IMG/VR virus record: IMGVR_UViG_3300009474_000007
Coordinates: 1-28,261 of that record
DNA: 28,261 nucleotides
Reading direction: 5' to 3' (one strand)
Source: a virus
The notes below the pieces were generated by a model. That model was not told the origin of the DNA. It searched no databases and saw only the letters and a program-made list of their open reading frames with translations. Positions 9,801-18,663 of this stretch are shown here, piece by piece (positions within the stretch are counted from its first letter, which is position 1; each line of letters starts with the position of its first letter). Both the position numbers and the translations under genes were made by a program.

Positions 9801-12086
9801 AGTAACCGAGGTTATCCTACCTTTAGAGTCAACGACAAATACTGGTATTGTAGTTGAAGAGCCATAAGTAGCAGCGGTAACGCCTGTATTATCTAGAGTG
9901 GTAACTAAATTGACGTTACCGGTTCCATCAAAAGAAACTACAGGAGCATCTACATCTCCACTGATACTAAAGTTTCTTGCGTTAAATAATTTAGTTGCAC
10001 TGTCGGCATTACCAGTAATAGAACCAACAAAACTATTGGCATAGACCGTACTCCAACGCTTAGATGTTTCACCTAAATCATAAGTATTGTCAACAGATGG
10101 TATAATATTTCTAAATGTACTAAGACCAGCAACATTTAGGCTGTTTGAAGATAAACTCTCTGAAAATATGTCGATAGAGTCTAACGTATCAATACTACCT
10201 TCAGTTGATGATAAATTATCTGTTTCTACATAATCAGAAAACAAATTAGTTATATTTCCAGTCGTACTATTAAAATTTGTTATAATTCCTGAGGATCCAT
10301 TAATTGCATTTGCATAAACATTATTAAACCTATTTGATGGGGTTCCGATATCAAAAGTGTTATTTAAATTTGTACGTATATGACCATTGAAAGTACTAAT
10401 TCCGGCAACAACCAACGAATTGACATTAGCAATTCCCCCAATAACACTTGTAGCGGTTTCGGCATTGCCTATAATTTGACCAAAAAATAGTTTTGCATAA
10501 ACAACATTAAATTTTTTAAGCTCAGTTCCAATATCATAAGTTTCATCATTAGATGCAAATATACTACCACTGACAGTGGAGACACCAGAAACACTTAATT
10601 GTTTAGTGAATAATGTTGCACCCGTGACTGTGGTAATGCCAGCAAAAGTAGAGACCCCAGAAACACTTAGTTGTCTAGTGAATAATGTTACTCCTGTAAC
10701 TGTGGTAATTCCGGCAAAAGTAGAAAGTCCAGTTACTCTTGCTTGTTGTGACGTTAAATTAGTTATACTTGTATTATTACTTAAAGTAGTCTCACCAATA
10801 ACTCTAAGAGTTCCATTTATGCGTGTAGCATCATTTAATGTGGAGAGACCAACAACATAAAGATTTTCTGATATATTTACATTATCTAATTCAGTATTAC
10901 CATTTACATCTAAATCTCCATTTGCATTAATAGTACCAGTAAATGTAGAGACATTAGGAGCGTTTATGTTACCCGTTACATTACCAGTTACATTACCTGT
11001 AAGTGATCCAATAAATGTGGTTGATGTGGTATCACCAGAAACATTAAGTTGTTTAGCAAATAATGTGGTTCCAGTGACTGTAGTAATACCGGCGAATGTA
11101 GAAAGTCCGGAAACATTTAACTGTTTGGTGAATAATGTTACTCCCGTAACTGTGGTAATTCCGGCAAATGTAGAGCCGCCAGAAACATTAAGATTATCAA
11201 TATTAACTCCACCAATAAAACTTGATATTCCCAAAATATCAAGTGTGACTCTAGGTTGAGTGCTTCCAATACCTATGCGGTTATTAATATCATTAAATAC
11301 AAAATTAGATGCTCCACCAACTGTTCCAGCACTGTTATGATATTGAATATTTGTAATAGTTCCTCCAGCACCTGCGGTAATAGTACTTTGATTTACCCAA
11401 ATCAACCCACCGAAAGAGTTTTTTATTAACAGTTGTTGAACTGTACCTGGTTGATTATTAAAATCATAAATCGTTCCCCTCAGACGAAGATCACCATTAA
11501 CATCTAATTCTTGTGTTGCATTGGTTGTCTTAATACCTATTCCGATAGAACTTACACTAAGAATTGTTCCGCCACTTCCAACATTTAATCCACTACCAAT
11601 AGTTAAGATTCCAACAGAACTATTGAAAACTAAATTGGACGATGTTGCGAAATCGTTTGATTCTTTAAATAATACACTTCCATTGTTCCCAGGTGGAGAA
11701 ACTGTTACGTTAACATTTGGTGCTGGACTTCCATCATTATTTAAAAATCCTACTGCATTGATAGAATTGCCAATAAGAGTCAACTGAGTTGTGCTACTGA
11801 GTCCACCAACCAGTTGATTATTTTCAGATGTTTCATTGAAGATACTAATACTTCCAGGTATAATACCCCCTTGGTTGGGAATCCAGTATCTATCTCCAGT
11901 GTTTCCTACCGAAACCAAAATATATTGTGGTCCAGGTGGAATAGGTTTTGCTCCAATAGAAGATGGTCCAACCAGAGGATCTCCTAAATTTGGTTCCGCT
12001 TGATCCAGTCCAAGATATTCATATCTATCTGATGTAATATCAGTTTGTAATCTTCTTTTAACTTTTCCGGAGATTAATTTTCCCAT
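6852..12086 (-). CDS. Tail fibre with S74 intramolecular chaperone, 1744 aa
   Basis: This long tail fibre presumably binds the host surface as a trimer. After a short N-terminal domain (GKVKRRLQTDITSDRYEYLG) come shaft repeats of two kinds: GIGTTN.T.ELDVNG-type segments, and about 24-residue STFAGITTVTG repeats near residues 300-500. Next are 78-residue repeats centred on DSKGRITSVTNT (about 770-1200). A knob-like segment (about 1267-1334: LYYRSTNASGATAWSKIW) and two SGLDADLLDG motifs (about 1340 and 1540) follow. The last 97 residues are a Peptidase_S74 domain starting at SDIKLKENVE; Ser1648 and Lys1653 match the known Ser-Lys pair, with cleavage expected after Asn1647. A C-terminal coiled coil (KEQQEQINNLTDEINKLKK) closes the chaperone. 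It starts 5 bases after the 114-aa gene. Confidence 0.92.
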   Translation of the reverse strand: MGKLISGKVKRRLQTDITSDRYEYLGLDQAEPNLGDPLVGPSSIGAKPIPPGPQYILVSVGNTGDRYWIPNQGGIIPGSISIFNETSENNQLVGGLSSTTQLTLIGNSINAVGFLNNDGSPAPNVNVTVSPPGNNGSVLFKESNDFATSSNLVFNSSVGILTIGSGLNVGSGGTILSVSSIGIGIKTTNATQELDVNGDLRLRGTIYDFNNQPGTVQQLLIKNSFGGLIWVNQSTITAGAGGTITNIQYHNSAGTVGGASNFVFNDINNRIGIGSTQPRVTLDILGISSFIGGVNIDNLNVSGGSTFAGITTVTGVTLFTKQLNVSGLSTFAGITTVTGTTLFAKQLNVSGDTTSTTFIGSLTGNVTGNVTGNINAPNVSTFTGTINANGDLDVNGNTELDNVNISENLYVVGLSTLNDATRINGTLRVIGETTLSNNTSITNLTSQQARVTGLSTFAGITTVTGVTLFTRQLSVSGVSTFAGITTVTGATLFTKQLSVSGVSTVSGSIFASNDETYDIGTELKKFNVVYAKLFFGQIIGNAETATSVIGGIANVNSLVVAGISTFNGHIRTNLNNTFDIGTPSNRFNNVYANAINGSSGIITNFNSTTGNITNLFSDYVETDNLSSTEGSIDTLDSIDIFSESLSSNSLNVAGLSTFRNIIPSVDNTYDLGETSKRWSTVYANSFVGSITGNADSATKLFNARNFSISGDVDAPVVSFDGTGNVNLVTTLDNTGVTAATYGSSTTIPVFVVDSKGRITSVTNTSVNFSTATVSQSDTIKTVRSSATILYPTFVDSNNNPAGYESLYTDADISYNASTNVLTATNLTVTGTSTFNGNVTIGDDDITDTVTFTSRINSNVLPSTNATLDLGGTSNRWSTIYATAFNGQFIGNADTATKLTTARNFSISGDVDAPTVSFDGTGNVNLVTTLDNTGVTAATYGSSTTVPVFTVDSKGRITSVTNTSVNFSAATVLNADKLTTSRNIAVTGDLAWNVNFNGSTNVTSVGTLANSGVVASTYGSSTSVPVFTVDSKGRITSVTNTGVNFSAATVLNADKLTTSRNIAITGDLTWNVNFDGSTNVTSVGTLANSGVTANTYGSSTTVPVFTVDSKGRITSVTNTSVNFTTATVLNADKLTTSRNIAITGDVSWNVNFNGSSNVTNVGTLANSGVAANTYGSSTTVPVFTVDAKGRITSVTNTGITGINAASVSAAGANTQVQFNDNGFFAGNSNLTFNKTTNVLSVPTLSGNVTGCTFSNDAVNKANITTRTDSGFYEHDTATIAEGWPINTSWMHMLACTHSNNANYYSMQIAASFFDQTNLYYRSTNASGATAWSKIWNSSNDGSGSGLDADLLDGLNSSITTVANTIVARDGNGDDNRRYGFGNYFNSTDNVSTGNITYIMAKFGDNYYRSATAAKVAAFLSGQSLNISIDGNAATATSATSATFLNSSNYIQRTGSSGNLNPDFRNTPAGSTRIQGDDASLTNSPGGTWWFYQNMRHSNGSNFWGTQVAWGWEDNANRLRTRNISANSFGGWVNYWNDSNDGAGSGLDADLLDGLNSTSFVRTDASSTISNPHTLSFGSSARQMLNLWSTSYGLGVQNSTLYYRSASRFSWHRGGSHTGGQNAPGAGGTVAMTLDSSSNLTVTGEVIANSDIKLKENVEVIPNALEKISQIRGVTFTRNDQEDKEKRHAGVIAQEVEKVLPEVVMEGNDGIKSVAYGNLVSLLVEAIKEQQEQINNLTDEINKLKK
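8490..9400 (-). repeat. Tandem 234-bp coding repeats in the tail fibre gene
   Basis: The landmark CCATAAG recurs on the plus strand at 8566, 8800, 9034 and 9268, exactly 234 bases (78 codons) apart. A diverged extra copy lies near 9780-9990. Each unit encodes a YGSST-VPVF-VDSKGRITSV segment plus an LTTSRNIAVTGD segment. The unit resembles the G-x-Y...V-x-GRVT repeat of T4-like and lambdoid tail fibres. The high identity between units points to recent duplication or recombination, so unit number may vary between relatives. Confidence 0.85.
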
Positions 12087-12091
12087 TTATA

Positions 12092-12436
12092 TTATTGTTT
12101 CGCAGTTTCTAGTATGCTGAGGATAATGTCTAGTTTATTATTAGCATCGGAACTAAAGATTAAAACATCATTGGTTTGTAATGCTAATCTTCCATCTGGA
12201 ATTAAATTCATACTATCATCTACGGGTATTTCTTCTTTGTTTGCAAATTTAAACGCACCACCATCAGTTCTGGAGTGAATTCCAGTAATTTTATAAGTTC
12301 CATCTTCGGAAATATTTGTCACCTGACATAATGTAATAATAGCAGCAACTCCAACTGGACAAGTGTAAATTCCAATTTGGTTTGTAGTTGCCTTTGATCT
12401 TACGGTGAGAAATTTATTAAGTGCTACAGCTGCCAT
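12092..12436 (-). CDS. Small virion structural protein between two fibres, 114 aa
   Basis: The 114-aa product looks all-beta: NKFLTVRSKATTNQIGIYTC, then VGVAAIITLCQVTNISEDGT, a middle DGGAFKFANKEEIPV, and a C-terminal NNKLDIILSILETAKQ. There is no signal peptide or membrane segment. It sits 4 bases after the 1271-aa fibre and 5 bases before the 1744-aa fibre, so all three are almost certainly co-translated. The phrase NQIGIYTC recurs as NQIGLFTC in the 264-aa fibre-like protein, hinting at a shared small domain. I infer a small beta-sandwich fibre component or cap; no exact family can be named. Confidence 0.75.
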   Translation of the reverse strand: MAAVALNKFLTVRSKATTNQIGIYTCPVGVAAIITLCQVTNISEDGTYKITGIHSRTDGGAFKFANKEEIPVDDSMNLIPDGRLALQTNDVLIFSSDANNKLDIILSILETAKQ

Positions 12437-12440
12437 TGAT

Positions 12441-15400
12441 TTATCCTATTGCGACAATGAGGGGAGTTACTGTACTAAGAATGCTTTGACTATATGATCT
12501 ACCACTAATAGTACCGGTAAGTTGATTAATTACGATTCCATCTCCAATCCTAAAGTTTCCTGCTTGATCTGTACTTGTGTAAATAACTTCTCCTCCTCCA
12601 ATTTTTATAATTTCATTGTCAGTTACAACTACACCACCGAGAGCAGGTTTTGCTTGAAATATGCTATTTCCAGAACCAACCCATTGGAAAGAATGGGAAG
12701 AAGTAATTTGCAAACTTAATCTAGAAAAGTAAACGGTGGTTCCAATACTTATTGTATTATTTAGATTGTTATTTAAGACAATAGTAGAAACCCCTGCAGA
12801 TGGAAGAGTTGCGCTTTCGAGAGTATAATAAATTGGTGCCATAATTGCTTCGGCCGTGGCACCAGTTCCTTGAAAATTAATTGCAGTGATTTCAACCTGA
12901 GGCGGTTGTGATGCTTGATATTGATTCCCAGTACTAATGACATCTATGGCAATTACGGATCCGTTTTCAATTGTTGCAACTGCTTCTGCCCGAATACCAT
13001 TGGGTCCAGTGGGGGCACTAATGATCACATTAGGTGGTTGAATGTATCCGCTTCCTCCATTTGTAATTTCAAATCTTTGAACTGTAAAGTACAGTTCACC
13101 AAAGTAAAGTGCCAGACCATCATATGGTCTATAAGTTCCAATACCACCTACTGAAATTATACTTTGTTCTTGTAAAGCTTCTGCAACTACATTGCCCGTG
13201 TATCTATAGATTGATTTGGAAATACTATCCCCCACACCAATAGAAACAAGACCAAACGTACCAAAAGAAGAGTTTGAGTTTGTTATGTCACATTGTCCAC
13301 CTGATGCAGTAAAAACTCCGGTCTCTGAACAAATAGTAAAGATAGAAACTAACTGTGCATAAGCACCATTGGTAATGGAAACTCCGACACCCGCCTCATT
13401 GAATTGTGTATAACTATCTACACTCATTGATCCAGTTACACCAATATCAGTTTTATCTCCCGGTTCTGCCGCTAATCCATCAACTTTCATTCCAATACTT
13501 TTTGGAACAAAGTTGGTACAATTTCTAACATAAGGTCCTTGAGTAATTGGGCCTACACCTCGTGAATATGCAGGAAATACTAACCCACCATTTTCATATG
13601 TATGTGGAAGTGTTGAGGTCCCTACTGTTACTACAAATGTTGTTCCAGCACCAATAACTTGATTAACTTTAAAGGAAAATCCGTTTTTACCAGAAGGAAA
13701 AGTAGATATTCCAGCACCACCTGGCGGAGGACAAGAGAACTCTAAATCTCTTAAAGTAACAAAATCTCCAACTCTTACAAATGCCCCAGGAGCAGTAATT
13801 GTAGTTACTCCAGTAGCTTTGTCGTAAGTGGCATTTGTAACTGCGATTGACCGATTAACAAGAAATCCAGATCCAGGAACATATGTATGTGAAATAGTTG
13901 ATATTCCAACATATACATTAAAACTGGCATCTGGGTTTATTCTTTCAATATAAAACTCATATCCAAATTTACTTGAAGGAAATTTTTGTATAATTGGAGA
14001 GCCATTAGATAGACAAGAAAACTCCAAATTACGAACTTCCACAATATCTCCAACTACTGCGGGATAATTTGGAACAGTTAAAGTTATTTTCCCAGAACTT
14101 TCATCATAGGAAGCATCGGTAACTGCATTGAGTGTTGTAAACCCAACACCAGAGTTTCCTGGAAATGTAGTAACAATTCCGGCGGATGGTCCTTGATCAA
14201 TAATTGTTGTGACTATTCCCACACAGGTATGAATCGCTGATAAAACATTTGAACATGAATTATTATTTGTATTTGAACCAGTTAATGGATCTGATTGTAT
14301 TGAAAGATCTCGAAGTTGCAATTCTTTATTTTGATAGTTTTCTCCCCAGAGAACGTTATTAATACATGACAAGGCAATACCAACTGCAAATTTAAATGTA
14401 TCAATAGTTTCGGTCTTAACTCCTACAATGTGTTGCAAAGTTTCATCACTATAGTAAGATAGACCAGCTCCTACGCAACGAGAATTGCCCCCTCTTGTGA
14501 TGTCATGAATAACTGCTCTGAATACATCTTTAACATCATCTTTACAAGAAATATAATCACCACTATCTAATTGAAATGGAGGATTTTTATAATCAGTACT
14601 TGTTAAATATCCTACTGCTTCTGCTGCAATAAAATTTAAATTATAACGAATCATTCTCGCTGCATCAAAATATCTGTCAGATTCAGTACCAAGAAGTGGT
14701 TGAAAAGCAACGATTGACGCACCATCTCTTGATTCTTGACCAATGAAACTTACATCTGTAATATGACATCCATTATTCACAAGAAATAAATCTTCTGAAG
14801 GATTTTTTGGAGTAATAACACAATTACGAAGTTCCGCTCCTTCTACCGATACTGTAGGATTAAGAACAATTGGATTGTCTTCAACATAAGTTCCTGGAAA
14901 TACTTTAATAGTATCTCCAAATAGTGAAATTGATGCAGCACTTTTTATAGTTCTCTTTGCATCATTTTCAGTTAATCCACTATTGTTGTCATTTCCATTT
15001 TGATTTACGAATATAGTTTTTCCTGCTGGAGTATAAGCATCAATTGTAACAACACCTTTTCCTGGATTTTGTGTGGATGAAATGTTGATTCCAATACTTG
15101 GAATAATTTGAGTTACAATTCCAACTATAGCATCACCATCACCAAACAGGTTGAGAGCTGATATATTGCCGGATGCTGATATATTGCCAGACGATGATGT
15201 ATCCCCGGTAATATTTAAGTCATCATTAAGAGTAGTAATTCCATCAACAGTTAAATCTGAACTTAACTCAGTATCGCCAGTAACATTTAAATTATCACCT
15301 AATGTAGTGAGGCCGCCGACATCTAATGTTTGGGTAATATTTGTTGATCCAGTTATATCTAAACTAAATTGGGGATTGTTATTATTAATTCCTACATTTG

Positions 15401-16256
15401 AATTTCTATAGATGTTTAAACCACTTCCAGCACTCCAATAGTCATAAACGCGAATATCTGCAATACCAGAATTAAATGGATTTTCAAATGCTTGTACAGT
15501 ATCTGTAGTAACTCCTAAACCATCTCCAGTTTGTAAATTAATTCCAAAAAATGATTGGCCCGTACCAACTAATTCCAAATCATTATAAACAATGATACCT
15601 GCAGCTTCCGCAGGGTTTATTTGAACCCACCGTATGCCATTCTCATCTCTTGATAGATAATATCCAGTTGATCCCGAATAATTAGTGGAGTCATATATAT
15701 TTTCATCAATTTTTATACTACCTGCAATATCTATTTTTTCTTGGGGAAGAGTGGAACCAATTCCAATATTTCCATAATAAGATGTTGCAACTCCAACAAT
15801 ATTTGGATCTGTAGATGCAATTGCTGTGAGTACTGTTCCTCCTATACCAACATCAAGTTTTTTTGTAATTGTTGCAACACCAACTTCAAGTCGGTCAAAG
15901 AACACATCACCAAAGAAATCAGTAGGCCCAAGAAATGTACTAACTCCCGAGTTAGTAAAAGTTCCATCAAATTTTATATCGCCTAAAACATCTAGATTTG
16001 CTTTTGGATTTGTTGAGCCAATCCCAAGTCTATTTGAAAATGGATTATAGATTATATCAGAAGTTCTTGGCTCCAGAAATTCTATATTATTTTGATTAAG
16101 AAGAATATAATGAGGATAATCTCCGGTACTATTCAGTCCAGCCTTTACTATATCTGGATTTTCACGAAGAAATAAATCTAACGCATCTCCCGCTAAACTA
16201 GTTTCACTTACTATTCCAGTACGATTGTCCCTAAGTTGTATAAGTCTTAAACTCAT
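12441..16256 (-). CDS. Beta-helical tail fibre or spike protein, 1271 aa
   Basis: The N-terminus (MSLRLIQLRDNRTGIVSETS) is followed by shaft repeats of the NRLGIGSTNPKANLDVLG type, up to about residue 370. Near 415-500 lies a DUF1565/pectin-lyase-like beta-helix start: GKTIFVNQNGNDNNSGLTEN, then a DTIKVFPGTY turn. Around residue 985 is GGQCDITNSNSSFG, a near copy of the motif in the giant gene at the left edge. GxGY segments follow (NGGSGYIQPPNVII, about 1065). No hydrolase catalytic residues can be picked out, so enzymatic activity is not claimed. Its ATG overlaps the preceding stop as ATGA. It is probably a trimeric fibre or spike at the baseplate periphery. Confidence 0.85.
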   Translation of the reverse strand: MSLRLIQLRDNRTGIVSETSLAGDALDLFLRENPDIVKAGLNSTGDYPHYILLNQNNIEFLEPRTSDIIYNPFSNRLGIGSTNPKANLDVLGDIKFDGTFTNSGVSTFLGPTDFFGDVFFDRLEVGVATITKKLDVGIGGTVLTAIASTDPNIVGVATSYYGNIGIGSTLPQEKIDIAGSIKIDENIYDSTNYSGSTGYYLSRDENGIRWVQINPAEAAGIIVYNDLELVGTGQSFFGINLQTGDGLGVTTDTVQAFENPFNSGIADIRVYDYWSAGSGLNIYRNSNVGINNNNPQFSLDITGSTNITQTLDVGGLTTLGDNLNVTGDTELSSDLTVDGITTLNDDLNITGDTSSSGNISASGNISALNLFGDGDAIVGIVTQIIPSIGINISSTQNPGKGVVTIDAYTPAGKTIFVNQNGNDNNSGLTENDAKRTIKSAASISLFGDTIKVFPGTYVEDNPIVLNPTVSVEGAELRNCVITPKNPSEDLFLVNNGCHITDVSFIGQESRDGASIVAFQPLLGTESDRYFDAARMIRYNLNFIAAEAVGYLTSTDYKNPPFQLDSGDYISCKDDVKDVFRAVIHDITRGGNSRCVGAGLSYYSDETLQHIVGVKTETIDTFKFAVGIALSCINNVLWGENYQNKELQLRDLSIQSDPLTGSNTNNNSCSNVLSAIHTCVGIVTTIIDQGPSAGIVTTFPGNSGVGFTTLNAVTDASYDESSGKITLTVPNYPAVVGDIVEVRNLEFSCLSNGSPIIQKFPSSKFGYEFYIERINPDASFNVYVGISTISHTYVPGSGFLVNRSIAVTNATYDKATGVTTITAPGAFVRVGDFVTLRDLEFSCPPPGGAGISTFPSGKNGFSFKVNQVIGAGTTFVVTVGTSTLPHTYENGGLVFPAYSRGVGPITQGPYVRNCTNFVPKSIGMKVDGLAAEPGDKTDIGVTGSMSVDSYTQFNEAGVGVSITNGAYAQLVSIFTICSETGVFTASGGQCDITNSNSSFGTFGLVSIGVGDSISKSIYRYTGNVVAEALQEQSIISVGGIGTYRPYDGLALYFGELYFTVQRFEITNGGSGYIQPPNVIISAPTGPNGIRAEAVATIENGSVIAIDVISTGNQYQASQPPQVEITAINFQGTGATAEAIMAPIYYTLESATLPSAGVSTIVLNNNLNNTISIGTTVYFSRLSLQITSSHSFQWVGSGNSIFQAKPALGGVVVTDNEIIKIGGGEVIYTSTDQAGNFRIGDGIVINQLTGTISGRSYSQSILSTVTPLIVAIG

Positions 16257-17290
16257 GAGAAATAACTGTCGAATGTATTATCTGTGAGAACCGAAATTAC
16301 GTTATCAATTTGAGATATTCTCAAGTTAACTTGACCTCTAGAAAAGGAATATGCGTAACTCTCTAAAAAAAATCTCTCAGACTCTTTTTTTAATGAATTT
16401 ACTCCATTCAGTAAAATTTGTCGTTGAGTTCTCAGTGAATTTAGTTCGGAAACTAATGTATTTATTTGCGTATTATACGATGAACAACTAGTCGGACAAC
16501 TACTAATTTGGGTATCATCAACATCTCGAACAAATACACTACCTATACCAGAACTTGATACAATATAAGTTTCTGTTCCAACTCCCAGTATGGGAGATCC
16601 TACATCACTAACTAAAAATGATGCTCCTGGAAAATTAACAATGTTAAGAGATTCTCCTACCGCGTAACCACTTCCCGAATTGGATATTGCAATTTTAGTA
16701 ATAACTGATAATCCAGCCCCAACAATAACGTCTACCCGTGCTCCACTGCCAGATCCACCCACCAATTCTTGTGAGTAATATGGAGATAGAGTGGAGGCAT
16801 ATCCAGTTCCAGCGTTTGATATTATTAATTCTAAAATAGAATTTGAGTTCGCACCAACAACTATTGTATCCGACCCTATGCCACTATTAAAGTTAGTTGA
16901 TCCATCAGTTCCCGAGAGGGGTTCATATGGATTTATGCCAATATAGTTTACATCTTCAGCACTCATCCTAAGTGTTTTTGCATGTTCATAATAATATGTT
17001 GTTCCAACATCTATAGTAACAAAAACGGGTATGAGTCCTTCAAGTATTATCTGTGCGGTTAGTCCACAACCACAATTTGCTGCAGCTGTTGATACCAAAT
17101 ATATTGTTTCAATTTTTTTATTAACCTCAACTGTTAATTCAGCAATTGCTTCATCTAATTGTGATATAGGAGGTTTAACCTCATTAATTTTAATTAAAAC
17201 ATCCGGTTGCAATTCATCCAAAGAAGTTTTTTCTTTCCTTAGCCTATCAAGTTCCCCTTCATAGGTTAAAATTATACTATTTTTTGACAT
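16253..17290 (-). CDS. Coiled-coil virion structural protein with GxGY domain, 345 aa
   Basis: The protein has a helical N-terminus (residues 10-60: EGELDRLRKEKTSLDELQPD, then QLDEAIAELTVEVNKKIE), a beta-rich middle, and a second coiled coil at about 275-335 (INTLVSELNSLRTQRQILLN). The middle carries two GxGY motifs (NAGTGY 159-164, NSGSGY 204-209). Cys clusters ANCGCG (71-76) and SSCPTSCSSY near 265 could form disulfides or bind metal. It lies 1 base after the 264-aa gene and shares an ATGA overlap with the 1271-aa fibre. The flanking helices suggest a trimeric connector between baseplate and fibre, which is inference. I do not recognise a T4 counterpart. Confidence 0.75.
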   Translation of the reverse strand: MSKNSIILTYEGELDRLRKEKTSLDELQPDVLIKINEVKPPISQLDEAIAELTVEVNKKIETIYLVSTAAANCGCGLTAQIILEGLIPVFVTIDVGTTYYYEHAKTLRMSAEDVNYIGINPYEPLSGTDGSTNFNSGIGSDTIVVGANSNSILELIISNAGTGYASTLSPYYSQELVGGSGSGARVDVIVGAGLSVITKIAISNSGSGYAVGESLNIVNFPGASFLVSDVGSPILGVGTETYIVSSSGIGSVFVRDVDDTQISSCPTSCSSYNTQINTLVSELNSLRTQRQILLNGVNSLKKESERFFLESYAYSFSRGQVNLRISQIDNVISVLTDNTFDSYFS

Positions 17291-17291
17291 T

Positions 17292-18086
17292 TTATTCTTC
17301 CATATCTATATCTGAGTTTTCTTTCGGCTCAGTTCCTTCATACTCGATAAGTAATTTTTTAACATCTTTTCTTTCCGCAAAAATTATATAACTACAGTCA
17401 ATTTCTCCTTCAGAATTATTTGCAATCTCAATCATGATCCCCTCAACAATACGTTTAACATAGAGTTGTTGATAATATGTATGTGAGGTAAGACTTACGG
17501 TAATTGTTTCCAAATTTACCAAGTCTTTCCAGTATTCTGGTAATTTAATTATATTCGTGTTTTTTAATTTACCTCTATGATAAACTCCATATTCTGGACC
17601 TTCCAAACAACCATGACTCAACCTCCATCCAACTTTACTTGGATGGGGAATATCAAACTTTTTAGTCGTACCTACAATAGAACTACTAAAAGACAAAAAT
17701 CCGTTAATATGGGTTGCTCCATTAACTATTAAGGATCCATTTATTACCTGGGAAGCATTGACTGTTACATTTGCATTAAAAACAGCTACTCCGTTGATGA
17801 CATTTGAACCATTAAAAATAGAATTTCCAGTACAAGTAAACAGACCAATTTGATTGGTTACTGCAAAAAAATTATTGATGCCAATTACATGTAATGAAAC
17901 TGGACTTACCAATCCTGGGCCGATCATACAATTGCCCACAGGAACCACAGGAATACCTGTACCAATCCAAACAGGACCATTTAATACCGTAGTTCCTGGA
18001 AATGCTGGTATAGATGGTAAAAAAGAGAAATCTACCGGACCTACGCAGAGTTTGTCCCCAATATATTTTACGGCTTCTGCAGGCAT
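17292..18086 (-). CDS. Fibre-tip-like virion protein, 264 aa
   Basis: The N-terminal half is hydrophobic and beta-rich, with short Asn/Gly/Val repeats at about residues 90-130 (NGSNVINGVAVFNANVTVNA), the look of a triple beta-helix. From about residue 142 a distinct domain reads KFDIPHPSKVGWRLSHGCLE then GPEYGVYHRGKL and IKLPEYWKDLV. This K-F-x-I-x-HP...LEGPE..V..RG...LP.YW pattern is a C-terminal domain I associate with phage and bacterial fibre-like proteins, where it follows shaft repeats much as S74 does. The tail is acidic. AGGAG stands 11 bases before the ATG. It starts the adhesin block right after the needle gene. Confidence 0.75.
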   Translation of the reverse strand: MPAEAVKYIGDKLCVGPVDFSFLPSIPAFPGTTVLNGPVWIGTGIPVVPVGNCMIGPGLVSPVSLHVIGINNFFAVTNQIGLFTCTGNSIFNGSNVINGVAVFNANVTVNASQVINGSLIVNGATHINGFLSFSSSIVGTTKKFDIPHPSKVGWRLSHGCLEGPEYGVYHRGKLKNTNIIKLPEYWKDLVNLETITVSLTSHTYYQQLYVKRIVEGIMIEIANNSEGEIDCSYIIFAERKDVKKLLIEYEGTEPKENSDIDMEE

Positions 18087-18104
18087 AATTTTATTCTCCT
18101 ATAA

Positions 18105-18653
18105 TCACGTAAGGAATTGTTTAAATTTTGTAAGAATTCCCAATAACTTACCTAATAGACTTGCTTGGCCAATATCAACTGAAGCAGCCTGAGTATTTTG
18201 AAGATTTCCAACGGTATCTACAGCTTGAGCTGCAACAGATGCTGAATTGGAAGCTACTGTATTCAGATTTCCAGCTTTTGTATTAACTAAAGGACTGTTA
18301 AACGCTATTTGTTTTACTGAATTTATAGTTACTTCTCCATTTCCATCTTTAGCTTGAATTCGTATATTATTTGCTATAAGAATTATATCTCCATCTATAG
18401 CTTCTATCTGAATATTCCCTCGTTTTGCTCTAATTATTTTTGCAGGTTGGCCAGCAGCAACATTCTCTCCACACACTTCCATGGACTGAGCATTACAATG
18501 ATCCAGTTTTACCCCATCCGTTCGATATTGAAATCCCTGAGCGTTGTCTGTAATAATTGAAAGATCTGTAATCTTGCCGGCACGATCTGTTGTTCCAGAT
18601 TTAATTACAAATCCTTGTCTTTTATCAAGATATTCTTTTGGTTGATCAGTCAT
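18105..18653 (-). CDS. Separate central-spike (needle) beta-helix protein, 182 aa
   Basis: Residues 76-112 alternate GNIQIEAIDGDIILIANNIR then AKDGNGEVTI, the alternating pattern of the trimeric beta-helix needle of T4 gp5C and VgrG (DUF2345-like). The N-terminal part (FVIKSGTTDRAGKI) may be a small cap. The C-terminal third is Ala/Asn/Gln-rich and helical, ending LLGKLLGILTKFKQFL. It lies 10 bases after gp5, which lacks such a needle of its own, so I infer that the spike tip is made from this separate polypeptide. No PAAR-type tip protein is seen in the window. The exact family is not certain. Confidence 0.7.
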   Translation of the reverse strand: MTDQPKEYLDKRQGFVIKSGTTDRAGKITDLSIITDNAQGFQYRTDGVKLDHCNAQSMEVCGENVAAGQPAKIIRAKRGNIQIEAIDGDIILIANNIRIQAKDGNGEVTINSVKQIAFNSPLVNTKAGNLNTVASNSASVAAQAVDTVGNLQNTQAASVDIGQASLLGKLLGILTKFKQFLT

Positions 18654-18663
18654 GGTGAGTTAA

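Noticed and set aside
10576-11259. Plus-strand open frames with repeated ETPETL-like peptides
   Set aside because: They are antisense images of the STFAGITTVTG repeats in the 1744-aa fibre and carry no independent start signals.
12084-12091. TATAAATG late-promoter-like box on the minus strand
   Set aside because: It overlaps the fibre start codon itself, so transcription would start inside the gene and lose the AUG.
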